NCBI GenBank assembly: GCA_005799265.1
Contig: SYHD01000309.1
Span: 1-35,677, forward strand
Origin: Planctomycetia bacterium
Lineage (GTDB): Bacteria > Planctomycetota > Planctomycetia > Gemmatales > Gemmataceae
Direction: 5' to 3'
DNA: 35,677 bases
The position numbers and the translations under genes are program-made. Every line of letters begins with the position of its first letter. Positions within the stretch are counted from its first letter, which is position 1. Below are positions 10,835 through 20,888 of this stretch, piece after piece. The notes below the pieces were generated by a model. That model ran no database searches, had not been told where the DNA came from, and saw only the letters and a program-made list of their open reading frames with translations.

Positions 10835-12526
10835 GTGAAGACGTACAAACAACAAACTGTGCAGGAGTTGGCGGACCAGCAAGTCCGCTTTGCTCCGCCC
10901 CCGCGCCGGCTGGAGCAACTCAAGCGTGCCGAACGGTTGCTTACCGAGATCGATCCGCAGCGTGCCTACCCGTATCAGTTTGTCTGTTACCGGGTGACTG
11001 ACTATCGGTCCCATGAGAATGCGAAGCTATTGCTCCCGGGCATGGACCTCGTTCACGACCTGGGCTTGTTGATAAACGACCTTGCGACGTCGCTGCCGGC
11101 GATTCCGGTGGAAGATGTTGCCGAGCCGGTCATGACGATCGGCGACATGAGCAAGCGGCTCAACGTGACGACGAAAACGATCAATCGCTGGCGAAAGCGT
11201 GGGCTCATCGGTATCCCGGTGTTGTGCAACGGCCGACGCCAGCTAGGCTTTCTCCCCTCGTTGGTGGATCCCTTCCTGGCCGCCAACAGGGTTCGCATCG
11301 AGAAGAGCGGGAAGTTCAGCCAGCTCAGTCAGGAAGAGCGGGACGAGATACTGCGGCGTGCCCAGCGCTTCGCCCGCCTCGGCCTGGGCAGCCTGACCGA
11401 AGTCAGCCGGCGCATCGCCCGCCGCATGGGCCGATCGCTCGAGACGGTCCGCTATACGATCAAGAACTTCGACGAACAGCATCCCGAGCAGGCATTGTTC
11501 CCGGACGTGACGGGGCCGCTCGATTCGACCGACAAGCAGGTCATTTACAACTCCTATCGAAGGGGGATGGACATGAATACTCTAGCCAAGACCTTTCAGC
11601 GCAATCGTTCCTCGATGTATCGCGTGCTCAGCGAAATCCACGCCCAGCGGCTCATGGAGCACCCGATCGATTTCATCTACCATGTATCGTTCGACGATCC
11701 GGCCCAGGAAGCCGCCGTCCTGGCGCCGATGCCGGACGCCGAGGCGTTCGAGGAGAGCCGGCGAGCCATGCGCATCCCGAAGGACGCGCCGCCGGAGCTG
11801 TTCTCCAACTACGAAATGCCGCTCCTGACCAAGGAGCAAGAACAGCATTTGTTCCGCAAGATGAATTTTTTGAAGTGCAAGGCCAAACAGATGCTCGAAG
11901 CGATGAAGGTCCCCAGCGGCCTCATCAACTACGAGGCCCTGCGCGTCGAGACGCTCGATCAGGTCGAAGATTATCTCGCCGAGGCCAACAAGGTCAAGGA
12001 ACTTCTGATCCGCTGCAACATGAGGCTCGTGACTTCCATAGCCAAGCGGCACACCGGCCAGGCCGAAAACTTTTTCGAGCTGCTCTCCGACGGCAATATG
12101 TCGCTGATGCGGGCGGTCGAAAAATTCGACTACAGCCGGGGCAACAAGTTCAGCACCTACGCAAGCTGGGCGATCATGAAGAATTTCGCCCGCACGATCC
12201 CCGATGAAAAAAATCGCCGCGACCGTTTCGTCACCGGCAACGAAGAAGTCTTCGACGCCACCGAGGACAAACGCACGGACGAGCAAGAAATCCTCGCCGC
12301 CGCCGAGCAAGCCACGGCCAAGGTCAACCGTCTGCTGGAGAATCTGGAGCCGCGTGAACGCGACATCATTCGCATGCGTGCCGGCCTTGACTCCGGAGCC
12401 AATGGCATGACCCTGGAAAAAATCGGCGAAAAGCTGGGTATCACCAAAGAACGCGTCCGCCAACTCAACGTCCGCGCGATGAAGAAACTGCGCGGCATTG
12501 GCGAGCGGCAAAAGGACGAGATGTAG
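10835..12526 (+). CDS. Sigma-70 family factor with extended multi-HTH N-terminus
   Basis: A 563-residue RNA polymerase sigma factor. The C-terminal half has a region 1.2-like segment (MPLLTKEQEQHLFRKM, about 328-343), region 2 (about 384-455: NMRLVTSIAKRH, DGNMSLMRAVEKFDYSRG, FSTYASWAIMKNFAR) and region 4 (about 498-555) with the helix-turn-helix MTLEKIGEKLGITKERVRQLN. Region 3 seems absent: only about 40 acidic residues separate regions 2 and 4. The first 300 residues look like three further helix-turn-helix units: a MerR/excisionase-like one (about 100-126), one at about 186-212 (SLTEVSRRIARRMGRSLETV) and one at about 247-270 (TLAKTFQRNRSSMYRVLSEI). It starts at GTG 10835 with AAGGAG five bases upstream. 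It stands alone and ends in a terminator. Which promoters it reads is unknown. Confidence 0.9.
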   Translation: MKTYKQQTVQELADQQVRFAPPPRRLEQLKRAERLLTEIDPQRAYPYQFVCYRVTDYRSHENAKLLLPGMDLVHDLGLLINDLATSLPAIPVEDVAEPVMTIGDMSKRLNVTTKTINRWRKRGLIGIPVLCNGRRQLGFLPSLVDPFLAANRVRIEKSGKFSQLSQEERDEILRRAQRFARLGLGSLTEVSRRIARRMGRSLETVRYTIKNFDEQHPEQALFPDVTGPLDSTDKQVIYNSYRRGMDMNTLAKTFQRNRSSMYRVLSEIHAQRLMEHPIDFIYHVSFDDPAQEAAVLAPMPDAEAFEESRRAMRIPKDAPPELFSNYEMPLLTKEQEQHLFRKMNFLKCKAKQMLEAMKVPSGLINYEALRVETLDQVEDYLAEANKVKELLIRCNMRLVTSIAKRHTGQAENFFELLSDGNMSLMRAVEKFDYSRGNKFSTYASWAIMKNFARTIPDEKNRRDRFVTGNEEVFDATEDKRTDEQEILAAAEQATAKVNRLLENLEPRERDIIRMRAGLDSGANGMTLEKIGEKLGITKERVRQLNVRAMKKLRGIGERQKDEM

Positions 12527-12546
12527 GAAGGAATCTCCCCGCCCTG

Positions 12547-12583
12547 GCAAAGAGCCTCATCCTCGGATGAGGCTCTTTGCTTT
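12547..12583 (+). terminator. Intrinsic terminator after the sigma factor gene
   Basis: Arms 12547-12562 and 12565-12580 are exact 16-base complements around a two-base centre (GCAAAGAGCCTCATCC / GGATGAGGCTCTTTGC), followed by TTT. It lies 20 bases after the stop of the sigma factor gene. Confidence 0.9.
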
Positions 12584-12688
12584 CCCGGGATGACGCCGAT
12601 TGCAGGAGCAGGAACCTGTGGCGTGAATAGGACGAACGTAACTTTCTGGTATCTCGCGAATCATCTGGGGAAACGATTCCTGCTCAAT

Positions 12689-12873
12689 GTGATAGAATTA
12701 ACGGGGAAACTGGAATAGAGCCGTCCAGGCCGTCATCGACAAGATTGGCTTGGCCGGCCTGTTGGCGATCTTGACCCCGGAGCAGTGACGTGAGCTTGCG
12801 AAGCGAATCGATGTGGAAGAGGAAAGGATGCGACGGTACCCGCCCGTCGAGCGAGCCGCCGAGTTGAGGCGTG
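12689..12873 (+). pseudogene. Possible remnant of a small protein gene
   Basis: The region translates in two frames into a plausible but broken protein: VIELTGKLE, then after a frame change AVQAVIDKIGLAGLLAILTPEQ, a TGA, and RELAKRIDVEEERMRR. The motif LTPEQ-RELAKRI across the stop codon reads like a helical small protein with one frameshift and one nonsense change. I cannot name the family. It could also be chance in GC-rich DNA. Confidence 0.3.
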
Positions 12874-13056
12874 GCAACGAGATGCCGATCTTGCCACTTA
12901 TGTCAACGCCCAAGATGAGCAACGGAAATGAACACGAACGACTCGTACGTTCGTGAATATCTGGACTCGCTCTCAGTCTATCGTAGCGTGCTGAAACATA
13001 GTTTGGTATTATTGGAATCATTGACTCAAGAAGATTTCAGAACGCTTGGCACCGGT

Positions 13057-14484
13057 ATGGAGCGTGAAGTGAACGATCAAATCAAACAGTTACTCTGGTC
13101 CAACACCCGCCGCGCCTTCCTGCGCACCAGCACCATGGGGCTCGGCGGCATGGCGCTCGCGTCGCTCTTCAACGAGGGGCGCGCTCAGGACGCCAATCCG
13201 TTGCGGCCGCGGCCTGGACACTTCGCTGCCAAGGCGAAGGCGGTCATCTTTCTCTTCATGGCGGGGGGGCCGAGCCATCTCGAACTCTTCGACCCGAAGC
13301 CGACGTTGCAGCGGCTCGATGGCCAGGTCGTGCCCGAATCGTTTACGCGCGGGCGGCGCTTCGCGTTTATTCGGCCCGACGCCAAGCTGCTCGGCACGCG
13401 GCGGCGCTTCTTCAAGGCGGGCCGCGTCGGCGCCGACATCAGCGAGCTGCTGCCGCACCATCGCGAGATCGCCGACGACATCTGCATCCTCAAGGGGATG
13501 AAGACCGACGTGTTCAACCACGGCCCCGCCAAAGTCATGCTCAACACCGGGTCGCCGCAGTTCGGTCGGCCGTCGATGGGCTCGTGGATCACCTATGGCA
13601 TCGGCAGCGAATCGCAGAACCTGCCGGCGTTCGTCGTGTTGCAGTCGGGGCCGCGCGGGCCGCGCGGCGGGGCGGCGATCTGGTCGAGCGGGTTTCTGCC
13701 GACCCTTCATGCTGGGACGCCGTTCCTGCGCGGGCCGCAGCCGATCCTCAATCTGCAAACGCCCGCCGGAATTCAACCGCAACAGCAGGCCGAGTTCATC
13801 GATGCCCTGCGCGATCTCAACCGCTTGCGGCTTAGCGAGGTGAATGATCCGGAAATCGAGACGCGCATCAACGCCTACGAGACCGCGTTCCGCATGCAGA
13901 CCGCCGCCCACGAAGTTATGAACCTCACTGGCGAGACGCAGGAAACGCTCAACCTCTACGGCGTCGCCGCGGGCCGGCCGTCGTTCGGCGCTAATTGTCT
14001 GCTGGCGCGGCGGCTCGTCGAGCGCGGCGTGCGCTACATCCAGTTGATCCACACCGACTGGGACCATCATGAAAACCTCGACACCTCGCTGGCGTCGATT
14101 TGCCGGGACGTGGATCAGCCGTGCGGCGCCCTCATCAAGGACCTGAAGCGGCGCGGCATGCTCGACGACACGCTGGTGATCTGGGGCGGCGAGTTCGGCC
14201 GCACGCCCATGGGCGAGCCGCGCAGCACCATCGGCCGCGACCATCACATCGACGCCTACACGATGTGGCTCGCGGGGGCCGGCATCAAACGGGGCTACGT
14301 GCACGGCCAGAGCGACGAGATCGGCTACGAGGTCGCCGAGGGCCGCGTTCACGTCCACGATCTGCAGGCGACGGTGCTCCAACAGATGGGCCTGGAACAC
14401 ACGCGGCTCACGTATCGCTTCCAGGGGCGCGACTTCCGGCTGACGGATGTGCACGGGAATGTGGTGCGGGAGATTTTGGCCTAA
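13057..14484 (+). CDS. DUF1501 protein, Tat-exported (orphan)
   Basis: A 475-residue DUF1501 protein. From the ATG at 13057 the twin-arginine signal NTRRAFLRTSTMGLGGMALASL falls at residues 17 onward, a normal position; the longer ORF from 12928 would put it at residue 60 and encodes an AT-rich leader without family similarity, so 13057 is preferred although neither start has a strong ribosome-binding site. Conserved metal-site segments are FLFMAGGPSHLELFDPKP, TDWDHHENLD, IWGGEFGRTPMG and GRDHHIDAYT. Unlike the other two DUF1501 genes here it has no DUF1553 partner upstream, only the possible remnant at 12689-12873. The PhnD-like gene follows 116 bases downstream on the same strand. Confidence 0.9.
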   Translation: MEREVNDQIKQLLWSNTRRAFLRTSTMGLGGMALASLFNEGRAQDANPLRPRPGHFAAKAKAVIFLFMAGGPSHLELFDPKPTLQRLDGQVVPESFTRGRRFAFIRPDAKLLGTRRRFFKAGRVGADISELLPHHREIADDICILKGMKTDVFNHGPAKVMLNTGSPQFGRPSMGSWITYGIGSESQNLPAFVVLQSGPRGPRGGAAIWSSGFLPTLHAGTPFLRGPQPILNLQTPAGIQPQQQAEFIDALRDLNRLRLSEVNDPEIETRINAYETAFRMQTAAHEVMNLTGETQETLNLYGVAAGRPSFGANCLLARRLVERGVRYIQLIHTDWDHHENLDTSLASICRDVDQPCGALIKDLKRRGMLDDTLVIWGGEFGRTPMGEPRSTIGRDHHIDAYTMWLAGAGIKRGYVHGQSDEIGYEVAEGRVHVHDLQATVLQQMGLEHTRLTYRFQGRDFRLTDVHGNVVREILA

Positions 14485-14600
14485 AGGCAAAAATGATCGC
14501 AACGGAATTCAAATGGGCGTGACCGGCATCGTCGTCAGAATGCTCACGAGCAACGGCGTGCTGAGACAACGATAACCGGAATCGGAACCCGAGGAAAATC

Positions 14601-15512
14601 ATGACGCAAGCAAACAAGCTCATAACAGCGAGCATGATGGCCGCGCTGGTGACGGCGGGGTTGCTCTCGTTCGTCGGCGCGCAGGCTGTTGCCCCAGCAA
14701 AGGACGTGCGGATCGGCATTGCCAAGACGTTTTTCACGGATCAGCCCAAGAGCGTCGCCGAGGTTGCCGTTTCGGACTTCGATCTGGTTCTGAAGAAGAC
14801 TACCGGCCTGCAAGGACGGCTCAATAACAAGTTGAGCGCGTTTGAGGTCGCCGCGAAACTCGACGCCAAGGAACTCGATTTCGGCATCTTTTTCGCGCAC
14901 GAATTCGGCTGGGTGCAGAAAAAGCACCCGGAGTTGCAGCCGCTCCTGATCGCGGTCAACAAGGGCTTCGTCGAACGCGCCTACCTCATCGTCCACAAGA
15001 ACAATCCGGGGAAAACCGTCGCCGACCTTGCAGGTAAAAAAATCGACGTGCCGGTCGGCACGATTGAGCCTTGTCGGTTGTTCCTGGGCAAAATCTGCAT
15101 CGAACAAGCTCAGAAAACTCCTGAAGCTCTTTTTGGCTCGATCGAAAAGTCCTCGGCCCAGATGGGCGCCCTCGACAACGTCGCGCGTCAGCAAGTCCAC
15201 GCGACTGTCGTCGATGCTGGATTCCTGGAGTTATACAAGGACGTAAAGCCTGCCGTCTACGAGAAAAACCTTAGAGTGCTTCAGGAGTCGGTGGTGTTTC
15301 CGTCGCCAGTCATCGCATACAAGAAAGGGGGCGTCGCGGATTCGGTCTTGAATTCATTCCGCGACGGCTTGCTCAAGGCTCACACCATCCCCGAAGGCCG
15401 CGACATGATGAGGGGATGGAAGATCGACGTCTTCGAGGCGACGCCGAAAGACTACGCCAAGAGCGTGGCGGATTTGTTGAAAGTGTTCCCGGCCCCGGAT
15501 TCGCCGCGCTGA
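14601..15512 (+). CDS. PhnD-like periplasmic substrate-binding protein
   Basis: A 303-residue exported protein of the phosphate/phosphonate (PhnD/SsuA/transferrin-like) binding family. It has a signal peptide (about 1-33), the opening strand VRIGIAKTFFTDQPKSVAE, the hinge segment LDFGIFFAHEFGW, and the second-lobe signature LIVHKNNPGKTVADLAGKKI followed by DVPVGTIEPCR. Such proteins normally deliver an oxyanion to an ABC importer, but no permease or ATPase gene is next to it, so it may serve a distant transporter or act as a sensor or stand-alone binding protein. AGGA nine bases before the ATG supports the start. Confidence 0.8.
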   Translation: MTQANKLITASMMAALVTAGLLSFVGAQAVAPAKDVRIGIAKTFFTDQPKSVAEVAVSDFDLVLKKTTGLQGRLNNKLSAFEVAAKLDAKELDFGIFFAHEFGWVQKKHPELQPLLIAVNKGFVERAYLIVHKNNPGKTVADLAGKKIDVPVGTIEPCRLFLGKICIEQAQKTPEALFGSIEKSSAQMGALDNVARQQVHATVVDAGFLELYKDVKPAVYEKNLRVLQESVVFPSPVIAYKKGGVADSVLNSFRDGLLKAHTIPEGRDMMRGWKIDVFEATPKDYAKSVADLLKVFPAPDSPR

Positions 15513-15539
15513 GCACACCCACCTCCAAAGAATCGAAAA

Positions 15540-15575
15540 CGCACACGGCGCAAGACCCATCTTGCGTCGCGTGCG
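15540..15575 (+). terminator. Hairpin between convergent genes, likely terminator
   Basis: Left arm 15540-15555 and right arm 15560-15575 pair over 16 positions with one wobble and one mismatch; CGCAAGA / TCTTGCG is the exact core. It lies 28 bases after the PhnD-like gene and 27 before the stop of the convergent universal stress gene. No long T-run follows, so strength is uncertain. Confidence 0.55.
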
Positions 15576-15602
15576 CTTTCGCCGTGTTTCTGACATGCAC
15601 AA

Positions 15603-16079
15603 TCAGATCGCGACCGCTTCGGCATGGTCCGCGGGCTCCACGATTTTCACTGAAACGGCGCCGCGCACCGTCAAGACCGGGCAGGGGGCCTCCCGCAGAA
15701 CCTCTTCGGCGACGCTGCCCATGATGAACCGCGTGAATCCGGTTCGGCCGTGCGTGCCCATCACGATCAGATCGGCCTTGGTCTCGGCGGCCACGTTGAC
15801 AATGACGCCAGCCGGATCCCCTTCAATCAGTCGGTATTCGAGCGTGATGCTGGGTGACGGCGCCTTGATGGCACGCAGTGTCTTCATGGCGGCATCCCTG
15901 TCCTCTTCAGGACCAACGTAGCTGTTGAACTCGGCGAATCCCATGCGGACGGGCTCGATGACATGCATGACAATAACCCGCGACTTGTAATCGCACGCCA
16001 GGGCCGATGCGACGGAAAACGCCACGTCGGAGGCTGGCGAAAAATCGGTGGCGAACAGGATCGTCTTGAAAGACAGCAT
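15603..16079 (-). CDS. Universal stress protein (UspA family)
   Basis: A 158-residue UspA-fold protein. The first strand is KTILFATDFSPASDVAF, with the Asp that contacts adenine, and the ATP-binding signature is MGTHGRTGFTRFIMGSVAEEV (G-2x-G-9x-G-S pattern), so it probably binds ATP. It ends with a short tail after the domain (about 140-158). The ATG at 16079 has GGAGG eight bases upstream and begins right at the first strand; a longer ORF to 16154 is rejected. Usp proteins respond to stress and energy limitation in the cytoplasm. Confidence 0.92.
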   Translation of the reverse strand: MLSFKTILFATDFSPASDVAFSVASALACDYKSRVIVMHVIEPVRMGFAEFNSYVGPEEDRDAAMKTLRAIKAPSPSITLEYRLIEGDPAGVIVNVAAETKADLIVMGTHGRTGFTRFIMGSVAEEVLREAPCPVLTVRGAVSVKIVEPADHAEAVAI

Positions 16080-16473
16080 GGCTAGGTCCTCCAAATGGAT
16101 GAGAGGGCGATATCGATCGGCATGTCCGCACGAGACAGTCGTAGCTGCCGCCATTTAACAGAGCAAAGAATGTGCCAAGGTACGCACCTTTCTCGGTTTG
16201 GCCTCAGATGGAAGCCCAACGTTGAATTCTGGCCCGTTTCATTACCAATTTGGCCAACATGCCAGGTCGCTGGATGGAACGTGGTACGTGACAGTACGTC
16301 TGGCATGGGCGGAATCGGCACATAGACGTGCGGTAGCTCGCCAGGAATAGGGCTGGCTCAATCAGGCACAGACGCGTCGAAACACTCCGCAATGGCCAAA
16401 AATCCTCGAAACCTGCGCTTGCTGGCGGGGTTCAATACATTCATCTCGAAGCAGACTACGAAAGGATACCGCC
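16080..16473. other. Intergenic region between divergent genes
   Basis: About 394 bases between the divergent universal stress gene and the second cytochrome/DUF1553 gene, so it should hold promoters for both. I see only a small hairpin (AAGGT-ACGC-ACCTT near 16177) and no strong operator or repeat. No gene is supported. Confidence 0.5.
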
Positions 16474-18684
<2,211 letters not shown>

Positions 18685-18703
18685 TCCAACGCCGCATGCG
18701 GCA

Positions 18704-18746
18704 TCGTAGGCATCACGCTCCATCACGCGGAGCGTGATGTCTACGA
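18704..18746. repeat. Palindrome of the ACGC-GGA-GCGT type between paired genes
   Basis: Arms 18705-18721 and 18729-18745 pair over 17 bases with one G-T pair around a 7-base loop. Inside the right half ATCACGC-GGA-GCGTGAT forms an alternative mini-hairpin, the same core type as in 1170-1216. It lies between the DUF1553 and DUF1501 genes, 32 bases before the second start, so it could lower read-through or stabilise the upstream message end. Confidence 0.75.
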
Positions 18747-18778
18747 AGGCCGCCGGCTAAAACCCAGGGGGCTTCATC

Positions 18779-20158
18779 ATGTTCTCGCGTCGCAATTTCC
18801 TCAAAACCACCTCGTGTGGGTTCGGTTACATGGCATTCGCCGGCCTGAGCACGCAGCAGGCTGCCGCGGCGGCTTACCAAAATCCACTCGCGCCCAAAGC
18901 GGGGCATTTTCCCGCCCGCGCCAAACGCATCATCTTCCTGTGCATGCGCGGCGGACCCACGCACGTGGACACCTTTGATTACAAACCGGCCCTTTATCGC
19001 GATCACGGCCGCACCGTGAGCGTGCAGGGCACTGAGCGAGGCAACGGCCGCACGCTGCTGAAATCCCCATGGCGGTTCATCCCGTCCGGTCAAAGCGGGC
19101 TGCCGATCTCCGAGTTGTTTCCGCACCTGTCGCGCCAGGCCGACGACATCTGCTTGCTCAATAGCCTCAATACGACCGTGCCGAACCATCCGCAGTCGTT
19201 CCTGCAACTGCACACGGGCGAGTTCCGCTTTACCCGCCCATCAATGGGTTCGTGGATCATCTACGGGCTTGGCAGCGAAAACCAGAACCTGCCCGGCTAC
19301 GTCACCGTCAGCCCGCCCGCGGACCTGGGCGGTGCTCAGAACTACGGCAACGCCTTCTTGCCCGCTTCCTACCAGGCAACGCGCATCGGCGAACAGGGTA
19401 CTGCGGTTCAGCAAGCCCGCGTCGGCAATCTATCGAGCCCATTGTCGCAAGCCGCCCAGCGCCGCCAGCTCGATCTGTTGCAAGAGATGAACCAAGAACT
19501 GCTACAACGTTCGCAGGTCAATCCCGACATCGAAGGCGTCATCAACTCCTACGAGCTCGGTTTCCGCATGCAGACGTCGCTGCCGGAGCTGATGGACATC
19601 AGCCGCGAAGCGCAGCGCACCAAGGACATGTACGGCGTCGGCGCTGGACAGACGAACGATTTCGGCACGCAGTGCCTGATGGCGCGGCGTTTGTCCGAGG
19701 CGGGCGTTCGTTTTGTCGAAGTCTGCCACAATGCCAATTGGGACACGCACGGCGGCCTGAGCCAGCGCGTGCCGCAGCTGTGCCGTCAGATCGATCAGCC
19801 GATGGGCGCTCTTTTGGCTGACCTCAAGTCGCGCGGCTTGCTCGAAGACACGCTGGTCATGTGGGGCGGCGAGTTCGGCCGCACACCGCACGGCCAGGGC
19901 CCCGACGGCCGCGATCACAACGCCGCCGGTTTCTCGATGTGGCTCGCGGGCGGCGGGGTCAAGGGCGGCATCCGTTATGGCGCCACCGACGAGCACGGCA
20001 TCCGCGCCGTCGAAAACCCGATGCACCATCACGACCTGCACGCCACCGTCCTGGCGCTCATGGGTATCGATCATCAGCGACTGGTCTACCGTTACGGCGG
20101 CCGCGACTATAGCCTCACCGACATCCACGGCCACGTCGCGACGGGCGTGATGGCGTAA
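18779..20158 (+). CDS. DUF1501 protein, Tat-exported
   Basis: A 459-residue DUF1501 protein with an almost ideal twin-arginine motif, SRRNFLK, at residues 3-9 followed by a short hydrophobic stretch. Metal-site segments are IFLCMRGGPTHVDTFDYKP, NWDTHGG, MWGGEFGRTPHG and GRDHNAAGFS. It pairs with the DUF1553 gene 94 bases upstream, the only textbook pair in the window. AGGGGG about 9 bases before the ATG supports the start. The protein probably acts outside the cytoplasmic membrane together with its cytochrome-type partner; the substrate is unknown. Confidence 0.93.
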   Translation: MFSRRNFLKTTSCGFGYMAFAGLSTQQAAAAAYQNPLAPKAGHFPARAKRIIFLCMRGGPTHVDTFDYKPALYRDHGRTVSVQGTERGNGRTLLKSPWRFIPSGQSGLPISELFPHLSRQADDICLLNSLNTTVPNHPQSFLQLHTGEFRFTRPSMGSWIIYGLGSENQNLPGYVTVSPPADLGGAQNYGNAFLPASYQATRIGEQGTAVQQARVGNLSSPLSQAAQRRQLDLLQEMNQELLQRSQVNPDIEGVINSYELGFRMQTSLPELMDISREAQRTKDMYGVGAGQTNDFGTQCLMARRLSEAGVRFVEVCHNANWDTHGGLSQRVPQLCRQIDQPMGALLADLKSRGLLEDTLVMWGGEFGRTPHGQGPDGRDHNAAGFSMWLAGGGVKGGIRYGATDEHGIRAVENPMHHHDLHATVLALMGIDHQRLVYRYGGRDYSLTDIHGHVATGVMA

Positions 20159-20219
20159 TCGATCTGCGGCTTGCGGCTTTGCGTTCACGAACTCGCGCTG
20201 CACTCCGTTGAAATGACCT

Positions 20220-20251
20220 CAAGACCCTGATCCGCTTGGACCAGGGTCTTG
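20220..20251 (+). terminator. Probable terminator after the DUF1501 gene
   Basis: CAAGACCCTG (20220-20229) and CAGGGTCTTG (20242-20251) pair exactly; TCC/GGA inside extend the stem past one A-C mismatch to a GCTT loop. A T-containing tract (CTCTTTGATTTCT) follows. It lies 62 bases after the stop. Confidence 0.65.
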
Positions 20252-20774
20252 CTCTTTGATTTCTCAGCGATGGTTCGGCAAACGAACATGGGCGTCGGTC
20301 TGATTCGGGATAAGTCTATGGGGTTGTGCTCGGCACGCCGATTTTTCTCGGAATTGCCCTTTCCAAAGTCCAAACGAATTGCCATAATAAAACTACCGTA
20401 TTGAACGTGCGGAAGGGATCCGCTCCCGGTCAAGGAAATCAGCGCTTCTTGCCAATCCTACCCTTGAAATTGCCCAATTTGCAGAAAATCGGCAAAATGC
20501 GCTTCCCTTTTTTCCGGCTCGTGACCAAGATATCACAATGACACCAATCCCCAATCGAGGATCGAAGGGGAATAGCAAGGCTCGCATTCCGGAGCTCGTC
20601 CGCTGCCAGGACGGACATGGGCGAGACATCGTTTATCTTTCACCACGCATGATTTCATTTTCCAGTCTCGCGGTCATCCTTGGATGACTCGCCAGGCCAT
20701 TTGAGCCATCGTGATGGTTTGTCTGAACATTCATGCCCGTAGTGGGCAAGTCTGCAACGTCACATTGACGTGGC
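20252..20774. other. Intergenic region upstream of rho
   Basis: About 520 bases without a supported gene. The composition is more mixed than the neighbouring coding DNA. No tRNA, riboswitch or clear repeat was seen; short ORFs on both strands look random. It presumably holds the rho promoter. Confidence 0.5.
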
Positions 20775-20844
20775 CGTGGCATACGATTCCAATCGTGTGA
20801 TGGGAGGTTCGTCCGCACTCACACGATTGGAATCGCGTGCCACG
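20775..20844. repeat. Large hairpin in the rho leader
   Basis: Arms 20776-20800 and 20819-20843 are a 25-base inverted repeat with two non-identical positions (one wobble, one mismatch), with CGATTCCAATCG-type cores and an 18-base loop. It ends 44 bases before the rho start codon and is not followed by a T-run directly, although a TTTTTT lies just before the rho ribosome-binding site. It may be a dispersed repeat or a leader structure controlling rho. Confidence 0.75.
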
Positions 20845-20888
20845 ATATTGGTTTTGCTGAAAATATCTCGTTTTTTGGAGGAATTGCT

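Noticed and set aside
13090..14502. A 470-codon ORF on the minus strand
   Set aside because: Antisense to a clear DUF1501 gene; no recognisable motif.
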